This document shows, in pieces, positions 28,483-38,099 of a DNA stretch of 64,000 nt. Origin of the DNA: Sphingomonas sp. Leaf20. Lineage in GTDB: Bacteria > Pseudomonadota > Alphaproteobacteria > Sphingomonadales > Sphingomonadaceae. Position 1 is the first letter of the stretch. Each line of letters opens with the position of its first letter. The notes below the pieces were generated by a model. The model worked only from the letters and a program-made list of their open reading frames with translations. It was not told the DNA's origin and searched no databases. The translations under genes and the position numbers were made by a program. Location: positions 930,001 to 994,000 of the forward strand of contig NZ_LMKN01000001.1 in NCBI RefSeq assembly GCF_001421535.1, written 5' to 3'.

Positions 28483-29019
28483 TCACGCCCGGTTGGCGAG
28501 CCAGCCATAGAGAAACGCCTCGTTCGCCGGCCGCCGCTCGGCGAGCGCGACATAGCGCTCGCCCTGCAACGCCTCGATCGCCTTGAGCAGCACCGCCTCG
28601 CCCCCCGCGCCGCGTCGCCTAAGGAACCCCGCCAGCGCCGCGAGCGTCCCCGGCCCGATCCGGCCATCGACGACGAGATCGGGATAATCGCTCGCCCCGC
28701 GATTGAGCGCGTTGAGCGCGCGCTGCAGGAACCCGCTCGCGACCGCCCGCCCCATATTGACCCCGGTGTCGAACAATTCGCCCGCAATAGCCGGCGCGAG
28801 TCGGCCAACCCCCTCATATCCGGGGTCAATCCAGTAAGCCTGCCGATAGATCGCGACTGCCGCCGCCCGCGGAAACACCCGCATGTCCCCCGCAAAGCCA
28901 TGCGCCCGCGCCACCGCCTGCGTGATCCCGAACCGCGTCGCCCCCCCGCGATCCGCCGGATGATCGCCATAGCCTCCCTCACGATCGATCACGTCGTCGA
29001 TCCGCTCGCCGATCTCCAT
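28483..29019 (-). CDS. Glycoside hydrolase family 108 N-acetylmuramidase (endolysin / ZliS-like)
   Basis: A 178-residue muramidase. The GH108 motif REGGYGDHPADRGGATRFGIT carries the catalytic Glu14; the C-terminal half (VDGRIGPGTLAALAGFL) is the family's peptidoglycan-binding part. There is no signal peptide, as in holin-dependent endolysins. The start follows GGGGGGA; an upstream frame extension is not conserved. The family includes phage lysozymes and the Zymomonas secretion activator ZliS. The holin-like gene is directly downstream. No phage structural genes are present in the window. Confidence 0.9.
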   Translation of the reverse strand: MEIGERIDDVIDREGGYGDHPADRGGATRFGITQAVARAHGFAGDMRVFPRAAAVAIYRQAYWIDPGYEGVGRLAPAIAGELFDTGVNMGRAVASGFLQRALNALNRGASDYPDLVVDGRIGPGTLAALAGFLRRRGAGGEAVLLKAIEALQGERYVALAERRPANEAFLYGWLANRA

Positions 29020-29118
29020 CCCAAGTCCCCCCCGATTCGCCCATCGCGTTATAACCATATGGGTTAGCGAAAAGCAAGATCAGAGCCGTCAATGGTAAAA
29101 GACAAACCCCCCCCACCC

Positions 29119-29492
29119 CGTCATCCCGACGAAACCCAGGATCCAGAGCCGAACAGCGCCACCCCCCGCAACCCTGGATCCTGGGTCGAGCCCAGGATGA
29201 CGGAGCAGGAAACGCGACTCCCCAACACCCCGTCATCCCGACGAAAGTCAGGACCCAGAGCCAAGCAGCGCCACCCCCCGTAACCCTGGATCCTGGGTCA
29301 GGCCCAGGATGACGGAGAAGGTAACGCAGACCCCACACCCACCCCGTCATCCTGACGAAAGTCAGGATCCAGAGCCAAGCAGCGCCACCCCCCGCAACCC
29401 TGGATCCCGGGTCAAGCCCAGGATGACGCAGCAGCAAACGCGACTCCCCCAACACCCCGTCATCCTGACGAAAGTCAGGATCCAGAGCCCCG
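29119..29492. repeat. Three and a half REP-like elements, period about 113 bp
   Basis: Elements start at 29119, 29231, 29345 and 29458; the last is a left arm only. The first copy has a changed left arm (CCCGAC-GAAA-CCCAGG) that no longer pairs well. With short flanks this fills the gap 29020-29541. Confidence 0.87.
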
Positions 29493-29541
29493 CACACCGC
29501 CCCCTCGATCACGCCGCCAACCCGCAACCCGCTGCCGGAAA

Positions 29542-29727
29542 TCAGCTTTCCTCCCCATCCCGCCGCGCCTGATCGAGCACCCGCTCCACCTTCGCCCGAT
29601 CCGCAGCATCCCGCGCGCGCTCCGCGCTGGTCCGCCCGAACGCCGCGCGATTGACGTCCGCGGCCGCTGCCGCCGCACGGCGCGCCTTCGCCTTGCGCGC
29701 CAGTCGAAGATTGACGATCTCGCCCAT
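29542..29727 (-). CDS. DUF4169 family protein
   Basis: A 61-residue, strongly basic and helical protein beginning MGEIVNLRLARKAKAR and containing AAFGRTSAERARD, the DUF4169 signature in alphaproteobacteria. It may bind nucleic acid given its charge, but its role is unknown. It is transcribed divergently from the DUF3617 gene. Confidence 0.88.
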   Translation of the reverse strand: MGEIVNLRLARKAKARRAAAAAADVNRAAFGRTSAERARDAADRAKVERVLDQARRDGEES

Positions 29728-29785
29728 GACAAATCTCCGTTCGCCGCTTGCCAGCATCCCGATCGCGCTACAGACTGCCCCGCCT

Positions 29786-30268
29786 ATGCGCCAGATATCC
29801 CCGCCTTTCCTGCTGTTGCCCGTCCTGCTGGCCCCCGTTCTCCTGTGCCCCGCCGCGACGTCGGCGCAGTCGCTTCCCGCGGGCAACTGGGCCATCAAAT
29901 CGACCGCGGTCGACCTCGAGATTCCGGGCGCCCCCGGCTTCATGCTGCGGATGATGCGCGGCAAGTCGAAGACCGAGCATAAATGCATCGCGCCCGACCA
30001 GGCGCGGACCGGCGTCGCGACACTGTTCGTGCCCCGCCCCGATGCGAAATGCACCGTCGAGCGCGCGCAGTTCGACGGCGGGCGAATCGATCATGTGATG
30101 CTGTGCCCGCAGAAAAAGGGCCCGCCGATGCGCGTCGTCCGCGCGGGCAGCTACGGCGCGAGCGGCTTCACCGCCCGGATGACGATGACCGGGCAGACCG
30201 ACAAGGGCGCGATGCGGATCGTCGCGGATCAGGTCGCGACGCGCGCCGGCCCGACCTGCAAGGGCTGA
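29786..30268 (+). CDS. DUF3617-like exported protein
   Basis: A 160-residue protein with a signal peptide ([20 protein letters not shown], cleavage near TSAQS) and the DUF3617 pattern: [21 protein letters not shown], then [23 protein letters not shown] and [15 protein letters not shown] with paired cysteines. Periplasmic; the role of the family is unknown. An upstream in-frame ATG at 29726 exists but would place residues before the signal peptide. Confidence 0.8.
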   Translation: MRQISPPFLLLPVLLAPVLLCPAATSAQSLPAGNWAIKSTAVDLEIPGAPGFMLRMMRGKSKTEHKCIAPDQARTGVATLFVPRPDAKCTVERAQFDGGRIDHVMLCPQKKGPPMRVVRAGSYGASGFTARMTMTGQTDKGAMRIVADQVATRAGPTCKG

Positions 30269-30372
30269 CCGCCGTACGCGACGCTCAAGGCGCTGTAACC
30301 GCTGCCGATAGTGTAAGGGGAACAGGCCGGGCCGGATCCGAAGCGATCCGCCAGCGGCCTGAAATTCTCTGG

Positions 30373-30446
30373 TCGGGGCGACAGGATTCGAACCTGCGAC
30401 CCCCACACCCCCAGTGTGATGCGCTACCAGGCTGCGCTACGCCCCG
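30373..30446 (-). tRNA. tRNA-Pro (anticodon GGG)
   Basis: The minus strand gives a complete cloverleaf: acceptor stem CGGGGCG/CGCCCCG, D arm GTAGCGCAGCCTGGTAGCGC, anticodon stem TCACA/TGTGG with loop CTGGGGG (anticodon GGG), T arm with GGTTCGAATCC, and discriminator A. It reads CCC and CCU. The flanking 30269-30372 and 30450-30690 show no gene. Confidence 0.96.
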
Positions 30447-30690
30447 ACCGAGGGGCGCGCCTTATGCCGATGCCGCACGCGATGCAAGCGAATGCCGCAA
30501 AAACCGTGTCGCGACCGTGATTTTGCCGAACCGGCCGCGCGCGCTCGTCGCCGCTGCGGCTCGCTTCACCGGCGCCATACGCGGCCGCCTGCCCCGCACA
30601 TCGGTTGCACGGACCCGCAACCGGTGATAGCGGCATCGCCCATGCGAGCGCGGGCGTATGGCGCCTGCCCACCAGCCAAAACGGGACTCC

Positions 30691-31029
30691 ATGTTCATTT
30701 CCCCAGCATACGCGCAGGCCGCCGGCGAGACGGCAGCATCGGGCGGCATCGCCTCTTTCCTGAGCATCGCGCCGCTCTTCCTCGTCTTCATCGTGTTCTA
30801 TTTCCTGATGATCCGTCCGCAGCAAAAGCGGATGAAGGCGCTTCAGGCGTCGGTCGCCGCGGTCAAGAAGAACGACAGCGTCGTGACCTCGGGCGGGATC
30901 ATCGGCAAGGTGACCAAGGTCGAGGATAGCATCGTCGAGGTCGAGATCGCGCCGAACACGCGCGTCCGCGTCGTCAAGGCGACGCTGACCGACATCACCA
31001 GCCCGAACACGAAGCCGGCGAACGACTGA
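30691..31029 (+). CDS. yajC: Preprotein translocase subunit YajC
   Basis: A 112-residue inner-membrane protein of the SecDF-YajC complex. One membrane helix (about 25-45, FLSIAPLFLVFIVFYFLMI) is followed by the family motif RPQQKRMKALQ and the cytosolic domain with VVTSGGIIGKV. The start MFISPAYAQ fits the alphaproteobacterial family. Its stop overlaps the secD start (TGATG), so yajC, secD and secF form one operon. Confidence 0.96.
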   Translation: MFISPAYAQAAGETAASGGIASFLSIAPLFLVFIVFYFLMIRPQQKRMKALQASVAAVKKNDSVVTSGGIIGKVTKVEDSIVEVEIAPNTRVRVVKATLTDITSPNTKPAND

Positions 31030-32633
31030 TGCTGGACTTTCCCCGCTGGAAGGTCGCCTCGATCATCGGCCTGCTGGCCGTGCTCTGCGCGCTTGCGATC
31101 CCGAGCTTTTTCTCCGAATCGACGACCAGCAAGTGGGGGGCGATCCCGCATCAGCGGATCAACCTGGGTCTCGATCTGGCGGGCGGCAGCTATCTGCTGC
31201 TCGAGGCGGACACCGCCGATCTCGCGAACACGCGGATCGAGGCGATGCGCGACAGCGTCGCGGGGACGATGCGCAACGGCACGCCGCGGATCGCGATCGG
31301 CGATATTTCGGTGCGTGGCGGGCAGCTTAGCTTCCTGCTCCGCGATCCGAGCCAGGTCGATGCCGCGCGCGAGCGGCTGCTCGGGATCACCGGCGGCGGC
31401 GCCGGGATGAGCGGCCAGCGCGAATGGGACATCACCGTCGTCGACACGAGCCGGTTCGTGCTCAAGCCGACCGAGGCCGGGCTCCAGCAGGCGATCGACC
31501 GCGCGATGACGGATGCGACCGAAGTCGTTCGCCGCCGCATCGACGAACTCGGGACCAAGGAGCCGTCGATCGTCCGCCAGGGCGCGACGCGAATCGTCGT
31601 CCAGGTCCCCGGCCTGCAGGATCCGCAGGCGCTGAAAAGCCTGCTCGGCAAGACCGCCAAGCTCGAATTCAAGCTGGTCGACGAGACCGCGAACCCCGCC
31701 GACCTCGTCAAGGGCATCGCGCCCGTCGGCAGTCAGGTCCTGCCCTATCCCGGCAACCCGCAGGGGGTTCCCTTCATCGCGGTCAAGCGGTCGGTGATCA
31801 TCTCGGGCGACCAGCTCGCCGATGCGCGCCAGGAATTCGAGCCGCAGACCAACGCGCCGCAGGTAGCGATCACCTTCGATGCGGTCGGCGGCCGCCGTTT
31901 CGCCAAGGTCACGCAGGAGAACACGAACAAGCCGTTCGCGATCATCCTCGACAATTCGGTCATTTCCGCGCCCAACATCAACGAGCCGATCCTTGGTGGC
32001 CGCGCCTCGATCTCGGGCAACTTCACCACCGAATCCGCCAACTCGCTCGCCATCTCGCTGCGTTCGGGCAAGCTGCCGGTGAACCTGAAGATCATCGCCG
32101 AAAGCACCGTCAGCCCCGATCTCGGCAAGGATTCGATCCGCGCGGGCGTGCTGGCGAGCATCGTCGCCGCGGTCGCGGTGATCGTGTTCATGTTCGTCAC
32201 CTATGGCCGGTTCGGCCTCTATGCGAACCTCGCGGTGGTCATCAACATCCTCGTGATCGTCGCGGTCATGTCGATGCTCGGCGCGACGCTGACGCTGCCC
32301 GGCATCGCCGGCTTCGTGCTGACGATCGGTACCGCGGTCGACGCCAACGTGCTGATCAACGAGCGGATTCGCGAGGAACGCCGTCGCGGGCGCAACGTCG
32401 TCCAGGCGGTCGAGCTCGGCTATAAGGAGGCGTCGCGGACGATCTTCGAGGCCAATGTGACGCACGCGATCACCGGCGTGATCATGCTCCTGCTGGGCTC
32501 GGGCCCGGTCAAGGGCTTCGCGGTCGTGCTGCTGATCGGCATCTGCACCAGCGTGTTCACCGCGGTGACCTTCACGCGGATGTTGGTGGCGCTGTGGCTG
32601 CGCAAGAACCGTCCCTCCACGATCAATATTTGA
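31029..32633 (+). CDS. secD: Protein translocase subunit SecD
   Basis: A 534-residue membrane protein that uses proton flow to help pull exported proteins into the periplasm. It has TM1 (about 8-27), the D1 motif RINLGLDLAGGSYLLLEAD, the periplasmic P1 domain, and TM2-TM6 (about 375-525) with the SecD/F motifs GTAVDANVLINERIREE and LLLGSGPVKGFAVVL. Length is normal for the family. It starts in overlap with yajC; secF begins 14 bases after its stop. Confidence 0.97.
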   Translation: MLDFPRWKVASIIGLLAVLCALAIPSFFSESTTSKWGAIPHQRINLGLDLAGGSYLLLEADTADLANTRIEAMRDSVAGTMRNGTPRIAIGDISVRGGQLSFLLRDPSQVDAARERLLGITGGGAGMSGQREWDITVVDTSRFVLKPTEAGLQQAIDRAMTDATEVVRRRIDELGTKEPSIVRQGATRIVVQVPGLQDPQALKSLLGKTAKLEFKLVDETANPADLVKGIAPVGSQVLPYPGNPQGVPFIAVKRSVIISGDQLADARQEFEPQTNAPQVAITFDAVGGRRFAKVTQENTNKPFAIILDNSVISAPNINEPILGGRASISGNFTTESANSLAISLRSGKLPVNLKIIAESTVSPDLGKDSIRAGVLASIVAAVAVIVFMFVTYGRFGLYANLAVVINILVIVAVMSMLGATLTLPGIAGFVLTIGTAVDANVLINERIREERRRGRNVVQAVELGYKEASRTIFEANVTHAITGVIMLLLGSGPVKGFAVVLLIGICTSVFTAVTFTRMLVALWLRKNRPSTINI

Positions 32634-32647
32634 GGCGGGAGATCATC

Positions 32648-33619
32648 ATGCGCCTGCTGAAACTCGTACCCGACAACACCAACCTGCAGTTCGTCGCGCT
32701 CCGCAAATGGGCGTTCGGGCTGACGCTCGTCCTCTCGCTGCTGGCGATCGGACTGGTCGCGGTCCGCGGCCTCAACATGGGCGTCGACTTTGTCGGCGGC
32801 GTGCTGATGGAGGAGAATTTCGCGACCCCGCCGTCGATCGAGGCGGTACGGACCGAAGTCGACCGGCTCGGCGTCGGCGAAGCCTCGATCCAGTCGTTCA
32901 GCAATCCGCGGACGCTGTCGATCCGCCTCCCGCTGCCCGAGAGCAACGACGAAGGCGCGACCAACCGGCTGGTGAAGAAGGTCTCCGACCACCTCGCGGT
33001 CAAGTTCCCCGGCGCGACCTTCTCCAAATACGACACGATCACGGGGAAGGTCTCCGACGAGCTGATCACCCGCGGCCTGCTCGCGGTCGGGCTGTCGATC
33101 CTCGGCATCGCGCTGTTCGCGGTCGTCCGGTTCGAATGGCAGTTCGGCGTCTCGACGATCGTCGCGATCGTCCACGACCTGTTGATGACGATCGGCTTTT
33201 TCGCGTTGATGCGCGATTATTTCGAAGTCGATCTCAACATCGTCGCGGCCGTGCTGACGATTATCTCCTATTCGATCAACGACAAGATCGTGATCGACGA
33301 CCGCATCCGCGAGAACATGCGCCGGTACCGGAAGATGGACATGCGCGAGATCATCGACCTTTCGGTGAACGAGACGCTGCCGCGTACCGTCATGACCTCG
33401 GTGACGATCCTGCTCGCGCTCTTCGCGATGCTGATCCTCGGCGGGCACGTCCTGCGCGGCTTCACCGCCGCGATGATCCTCGGCATCGTCGTCGGCACCT
33501 ATTCGTCGATCTACGTATCGTCGTCGCTGCTCATCACGCTCGGCCTGCGCGCCGAGCCCGAGGGCCGCAAGGGCGATCAGGACGGCGCGGAGCGGGTCGG
33601 CCCGAAGGCCGGACGCTGA
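32648..33619 (+). CDS. secF: Protein translocase subunit SecF
   Basis: A 323-residue partner of SecD with six membrane segments. The family motifs are GLNMGVDFVGGVLMEE near TM1 and the TM4-TM5 stretch IISYSINDKIVIDDRIREN, where the conserved aspartates take part in proton-driven movement, then GHVLRGFTAAMILGIVVGTYSSIYVSSSLL. The ATG lies after GGCGGGAGATCATC. The gene is third in the yajC-secD-secF operon, followed 19 bases later by an Mth938-like gene. Confidence 0.97.
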   Translation: MRLLKLVPDNTNLQFVALRKWAFGLTLVLSLLAIGLVAVRGLNMGVDFVGGVLMEENFATPPSIEAVRTEVDRLGVGEASIQSFSNPRTLSIRLPLPESNDEGATNRLVKKVSDHLAVKFPGATFSKYDTITGKVSDELITRGLLAVGLSILGIALFAVVRFEWQFGVSTIVAIVHDLLMTIGFFALMRDYFEVDLNIVAAVLTIISYSINDKIVIDDRIRENMRRYRKMDMREIIDLSVNETLPRTVMTSVTILLALFAMLILGGHVLRGFTAAMILGIVVGTYSSIYVSSSLLITLGLRAEPEGRKGDQDGAERVGPKAGR

Positions 33620-33638
33620 TGCGCGCCGGGGGTCGCGC

Positions 33639-34013
33639 ATGAGGATGGACCGCGAGAAGACCGACGGGCCGATGATCGCGGCGATCGGTCGCGCCGGGTT
33701 CAAGGTCGACGACGGCTATTATACCGCGCTGCTGATCACCCCCGAACGCGCGGACGGCTGGACCCCGCCGCCGTTCGCGGCGCTCGCGGCATCGGATATC
33801 GACGCTATCCTCGGCCTGTCCCCTGCACCGGAGTTCCTGTTGCTCGGCACCGGCACACAGCTGCGGCAGCCGTCCGCAGCGTTCCGTCGCGCGGTCGAGG
33901 CGCGCGGCATCGGGATCGAGGCAATGGACAGCCGTGCGGCGGCGCGCGCCTGGGCGGTGCTGCGCGGCGAAGGCCGGTGGATCGCCGGCGCGCTCTATCC
34001 GCTTGAACAATAA
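33639..34013 (+). CDS. Mth938-like domain protein (COG3737)
   Basis: A 124-residue Mth938/NDUFAF3-like protein: ILGLSPAPEFLLLGTGTQLRQP and the GIGIEAMDSRAAARAWAVL stretch are typical. In alphaproteobacteria this gene commonly follows secDF, as here. The mitochondrial relative NDUFAF3 helps assemble complex I, but the bacterial role is not established. An ATG two codons later is an equally good start. It converges with the glycosyltransferase gene, whose end lies three bases away. Confidence 0.9.
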   Translation: MRMDREKTDGPMIAAIGRAGFKVDDGYYTALLITPERADGWTPPPFAALAASDIDAILGLSPAPEFLLLGTGTQLRQPSAAFRRAVEARGIGIEAMDSRAAARAWAVLRGEGRWIAGALYPLEQ

Positions 34014-34016
34014 GGC

Positions 34017-35198
34017 CTAGGACCGCGGTCCGACCAGCCCCGCGAGATGCGCATAGAGCGCCGCGGTATTCGCCTCCCACGTAAACCGCCCCGCCACCGC
34101 GCATGTCGCGTCGGCCGCGGGCGGGTCGGCCAGCACGTCGGCGATCGCCGCGGCAAAGGCGGCGGCGTCGCGCGGCACGATCCGCCCGGCATCGCGCGAC
34201 GTCACCACCTCGCCCGCGCCGCCCGCCTCGGTGATCACGATCGGCGTCCCGCACGCCAGTGCCTCGACCCACGCATTGGCGAGCCCCTCCGACGCCGATG
34301 CCAGCGCCATGACGTCCGCCGTCGCGACGAGCCGCGGAATGTCCGCATGCGCGACGCTCCCGAGCAGCCGGACCCGGTCCGCAACGCCGTGACGGGCGAT
34401 CGCGGCCTCGAGCCGGGGACGGTCGCTCCCCTCCCCCGCGATGATCAACGCCACGCCGGGCAACCGCGCGACCGCCTGGATCACCACGTCATGCCCCTTG
34501 CGCGGGATCAGCGCCCCGACCGAGAGGACGAGCGGACCACGAACGCCGAGCTTCCGTTTCTCGCGCGTCCGGTCCTCGGCATCGATCGGATGAAACCGGT
34601 CGTGATCGACGCCTGTATGGTGCACCCGGATCCGATCGCCCGGCATGCCGAGCGCGATCATGTCCGCCTTCATCGCGCCGCTGACCGCAAGTAGACCGTC
34701 CGCCGCCCGCCCGGCGCCAACGACCTGCGCGCGCGTCGCGCCGGCGCATCCCCAATGATGAATATCCGCGCCGCGCGCCTTGATCGAGACGGGCACCCCG
34801 TACCGCCGTCCCAGCGCCACCGCGGCGACACCATCGGGAAAGAAGAACGACGCATCAATGACATCGAACGCGAAGTCGGTGCGAAGCGCATCCAACAGCG
34901 GGACCAGCGCGCGGACCAGCGCGGCGGCATGCCACCGCCCCTGCGTCGCCGGAATTGTCGTGAAGCGCGGCCGATCGACCTCGATCCCTCGCCACGTCTC
35001 GCGCGTCGGCAACCGCGTCAGCGGCGCGTATCGGGACAGCCGATCAAACGGTAGCGGCGGCACGCCGACCGGCGCGACGGCGCACAACTCGACGTCGTGA
35101 TGCGCAGCGAGGCCGAGCGTCTGCTGCTCGACGAACACCCCGAAATTCGGCCGCGTCGCGTCGGGGAACAGGCTGGACAGGGTCAGGACGCGCAGCAT
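34017..35198 (-). CDS. Glycosyltransferase family 4 (GT-B)
   Basis: A 393-residue GT-B glycosyltransferase. The N-terminal acceptor domain begins MLRVLTLSSLFPDATRPNFG and the C-terminal Glycos_transf_1 domain has VLSVGALIPRKGHDVVIQAV and the ExxxxxxxE motif in ASASEGLANAWVEALACGTPIV. The pattern resembles enzymes that act on envelope or exopolysaccharide sugars, but donor and acceptor cannot be read. It stands alone, facing the secDF operon. Confidence 0.9.
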   Translation of the reverse strand: MLRVLTLSSLFPDATRPNFGVFVEQQTLGLAAHHDVELCAVAPVGVPPLPFDRLSRYAPLTRLPTRETWRGIEVDRPRFTTIPATQGRWHAAALVRALVPLLDALRTDFAFDVIDASFFFPDGVAAVALGRRYGVPVSIKARGADIHHWGCAGATRAQVVGAGRAADGLLAVSGAMKADMIALGMPGDRIRVHHTGVDHDRFHPIDAEDRTREKRKLGVRGPLVLSVGALIPRKGHDVVIQAVARLPGVALIIAGEGSDRPRLEAAIARHGVADRVRLLGSVAHADIPRLVATADVMALASASEGLANAWVEALACGTPIVITEAGGAGEVVTSRDAGRIVPRDAAAFAAAIADVLADPPAADATCAVAGRFTWEANTAALYAHLAGLVGPRS

Positions 35199-35264
35199 GA
35201 GCCTCGGGGTAGAGCGGGTCGGTTAAGATCGCGCGAACCCGCGCGTGCTCAACCGTCCTGCGGC

Positions 35265-35747
35265 TCAGTGCAGCTCGACCGGTCCCGTGGCGATCACCCC
35301 GGTTTGCAGCGCATCATCGTACAGCAGCGCGCTCTCGCGCTTCACCTGATGCGACAACCGTTCCAGCATCGCCTCTGATTCGGCACGGAATTCGGTCCAG
35401 TCGGCGGGCTCGATCGTCGGCAGCCAGCGTCCGATGTACACGCGCCAGTCGCGCCGCAGCGCGGCCAGTTCGGCCGCCATCCGCTCGACCGTCTCGGGGG
35501 CATAGTCGGCCTCGGTCGCCAGCGCGCTGAGGTCGACGATATCGTCCTCGACGCCGAGATGATCCGCGACCAGCACGGCCAGATCCACCAGCTTGCGCGA
35601 CGCCGCCGCGCAGTTCCGGTGGCGCCGCTGGAGCAATGCGACCAGGTCCACGCATCGTTCGGCGATCCGGTCGTGATCGTCGATCAGCCGGCTCCAGGAC
35701 GCGCGATCCTCGCGGTCGGCGGCATATCCTTGTGACGCAACATCCAT
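35265..35747 (-). CDS. Hemerythrin-like domain protein
   Basis: A 160-residue four-helix protein. His/acid positions in the order expected of a hemerythrin-like bundle can be seen: LIDDHDRIAERC, RRHRNCAAA, VADHLGVEDDIV and LSHQVKRESALLYDD. Such proteins bind a di-iron centre or other cations. Not every ligand position is convincing, so the metal site is uncertain. The gene lies 48 bases downstream of fbp in the same direction. Confidence 0.65.
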   Translation of the reverse strand: MDVASQGYAADREDRASWSRLIDDHDRIAERCVDLVALLQRRHRNCAAASRKLVDLAVLVADHLGVEDDIVDLSALATEADYAPETVERMAAELAALRRDWRVYIGRWLPTIEPADWTEFRAESEAMLERLSHQVKRESALLYDDALQTGVIATGPVELH

Positions 35748-35795
35748 CTCTTGCTCCTCTCGTCACGTCGTACCGGGCCGCCGACTGCGCGCCGA

Positions 35796-36803
35796 TCAGT
35801 CCCGATACGCGCTGGTAATCGCTTCGACTTCGGCCGGATCACCCATGATCAGGCCGATACGCTGGTGCAGGCTGCTGGGCTCGATCGACAGGATGCGCTG
35901 TTCGCCATCGGTCGCGGCACCGCCGGCCTGCTCCATCAGCATCGCCATCGGGTTGCCCTCGTACATCAGCCGCAGCTTGCCGACCTTGCCCGGCTGGCGA
36001 ACGTCGCGCGGGTACAGGAAGACGCCGCCGCGCTTGAGAATCCGGTGCGCGTCGGCGACCATCGATCCGGTCCAGCGCATGTTGTAATCCTTGCCGAGCG
36101 GCCCTTCGGCGCCCGCGACGCGATCGTCGATGAACTGCGTGACCTCGGCCGACCATTGCCGCGCGTTCGACGTGTTGATGGCGAACTCGCGCTTGCCGCC
36201 GGGCATGCGGATGTTGGTATCCGTCATGACCCATGACCCGACCTCTCGATCGAGCGTGAACTCGTGGACGCCCGCGCCGACGGTCAGCACCAGGATCGTC
36301 TGCGGCCCGTACACCGCATAGCCGGCCGCGACCTGAGTCTGCCCCGCCTGGAGGAAATCATTCTCGGTCACGTCGGCACCCGACGCGGTCTCGGCCGCGC
36401 GCAGCACCGAAAAGATCGTGCCGACCGAGAGATCGACGTCGATGTTGCTCGACCCGTCGATCGGATCGAACAGCAGCAGATATTCGCCCTTGGGATAGCG
36501 GTTGGGGACGAGGTGGATCGTCTCCATCTCCTCCGACGCCATCGCCGCGAGATGGCCGCCCCACTCGTTCGCCTCGAGCAGCATCTCGTTGGCGATCACG
36601 TCGAGCTTCTTCTGCACCTCGCCCTGGACGTTCTCGCTGTCGAGGCTGCCCAGCACGTTGCCGAGCGCACCCTTGCCGATCGCATGGCTGATCGCCTTGC
36701 ACGACCGCGCGACGACCTCGATCAGGAGGCGCAGCTGGGGTTGCAGCGTGCCGGCTTCGCGTTGCTGTTCGATCAGAAACTGGGTCAGCGTCTTGCGCTT
36801 CAT
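35796..36803 (-). CDS. fbp: Fructose-1,6-bisphosphatase, class I
   Basis: A 335-residue gluconeogenic phosphatase that hydrolyses fructose-1,6-bisphosphate. Metal and phosphate motifs are clear: [23 protein letters not shown] and [22 protein letters not shown], then [21 protein letters not shown] C-terminal residues. The start [14 protein letters not shown] is the conserved N-terminus. It is divergent from bioF across 171 bases. Confidence 0.96.
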   Translation of the reverse strand: MKRKTLTQFLIEQQREAGTLQPQLRLLIEVVARSCKAISHAIGKGALGNVLGSLDSENVQGEVQKKLDVIANEMLLEANEWGGHLAAMASEEMETIHLVPNRYPKGEYLLLFDPIDGSSNIDVDLSVGTIFSVLRAAETASGADVTENDFLQAGQTQVAAGYAVYGPQTILVLTVGAGVHEFTLDREVGSWVMTDTNIRMPGGKREFAINTSNARQWSAEVTQFIDDRVAGAEGPLGKDYNMRWTGSMVADAHRILKRGGVFLYPRDVRQPGKVGKLRLMYEGNPMAMLMEQAGGAATDGEQRILSIEPSSLHQRIGLIMGDPAEVEAITSAYRD

Positions 36804-36974
36804 GGGGCGGGATACCTTCGACCGGAATGGAGAAAACGGGGTTAGCCAAGCCGGTCCCGCTATACCATAGGAGAGAAATACCCCATTCGGCCGAACGATC
36901 CCGATCTGACCGACGCGCACGGGTCGGCGCAACCGGGTCGCGCGGCCGGTGCATTGCCGCTAGAGGCTTGCGCG

Positions 36975-38099
36975 ATGTCCGTGTTTGACCCGCATCGCAA
37001 CGACTTGGCCGCTCTCGACGCGATCGCGCGGCGGCGTGTGCTGATCGAACGACAGGGAAAAGATTTTTCGTCCAACGACTATCTGGCGCTCGGACGGAGC
37101 CGCCGGATCGCGGTGGCCGTATCCGACGCGATCGCGCGCGGCGTGCCGATCGGCTCGGGCGGATCGCGGCTGTTGCGCGGCAACGATCCCGAGCACGAGA
37201 TGCTCGAAGCCGAGGCCGCGGCCTTCTTCGGCGCGGAGACCGCGCTCTATTTTTCAACCGGTTACGCGGCCAACGCCGCGCTGTTCGCCACACTGCCGCA
37301 GCGCGGCGACCTCGTCGTGCACGACGCGCTGATCCATGCGAGCGCGCACGAGGGGATGCGTCTTGGCCGCGGAGACAGCGTCGCGGCCCCGCACAACGAC
37401 GTGACCGCGTTCGAGGATGCGATCCTCGCGTGGCGGCGCGGCGGCGGACGGGGACGCCCCTGGATCGCGGTCGAAAGCCTCTACAGCATGGATGGCGATC
37501 GTGCACCGCTCGACGACCTGTTCGCCGTTGCGCAGCGGCATGACGGCGTCCTGCTGATCGACGAGGCGCATGCGACGGGCGTGTTCGGTGCCGACGGACG
37601 CGGGCTGGCGGGCGCATTCGAGGGACGCCCCGACGTCGTCACGCTGCGCACCTGCGGCAAGGCGATGGGATGCGAGGGCGCGCTGGTGTGCGGGCCGGCG
37701 GTGGTTCGCGACTTCCTGATCAACCGCGCGCGCGCCTTCATCTTCTCGACCGCACCCTCGCCGCTGATGGCGAGCGCCGCGCGCGCGAGCCTGCGCATCC
37801 TCGCCGACGAACCCGACCGTCGCACCGCGCTGCACGCGCTGGTGGCGCATGCGGAACATGCACTCGCGCCGCACGGCGTCACGCCGACGGGGTCGCAGAT
37901 CCTGCCGCTCGTCATCGGCGACGATGCGGCGACGATGCGGATCGCGGCCGCGGTGCAGGCGGCGGGGTTCGACATCCGCGGCATCCGCCCGCCGACCGTA
38001 CCACAGGGGACGTCGCGGCTCCGGATCTCGCTCACGCTCAACGTGACCGAACACGACATCACCGCGCTCGCCGACGCGCTTCAGAAGGCCCTATCATGA
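36975..38099 (+). CDS. bioF: 8-amino-7-oxononanoate synthase
   Basis: A 374-residue PLP enzyme that condenses pimeloyl-ACP (or CoA) with alanine, the first step in forming the biotin rings. The PLP lysine is Lys229 in [12 protein letters not shown]; Asp196 and His199 in [10 protein letters not shown] hold the cofactor; [11 protein letters not shown] and [11 protein letters not shown] are family motifs. It heads a three-gene biotin operon, with its stop overlapping the bioD start (ATGA). bioB is not in the window. Confidence 0.95.
   Translation: MSVFDPHRNDLAALDAIARRRVLIERQGKDFSSNDYLALGRSRRIAVAVSDAIARGVPIGSGGSRLLRGNDPEHEMLEAEAAAFFGAETALYFSTGYAANAALFATLPQRGDLVVHDALIHASAHEGMRLGRGDSVAAPHNDVTAFEDAILAWRRGGGRGRPWIAVESLYSMDGDRAPLDDLFAVAQRHDGVLLIDEAHATGVFGADGRGLAGAFEGRPDVVTLRTCGKAMGCEGALVCGPAVVRDFLINRARAFIFSTAPSPLMASAARASLRILADEPDRRTALHALVAHAEHALAPHGVTPTGSQILPLVIGDDAATMRIAAAVQAAGFDIRGIRPPTVPQGTSRLRISLTLNVTEHDITALADALQKALS

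Noticed and set aside
28184..29019. Prophage remnant
   Set aside because: Only a holin-like and a muramidase gene are present, with no integrase, structural or attachment sequences and normal host genes on both sides.
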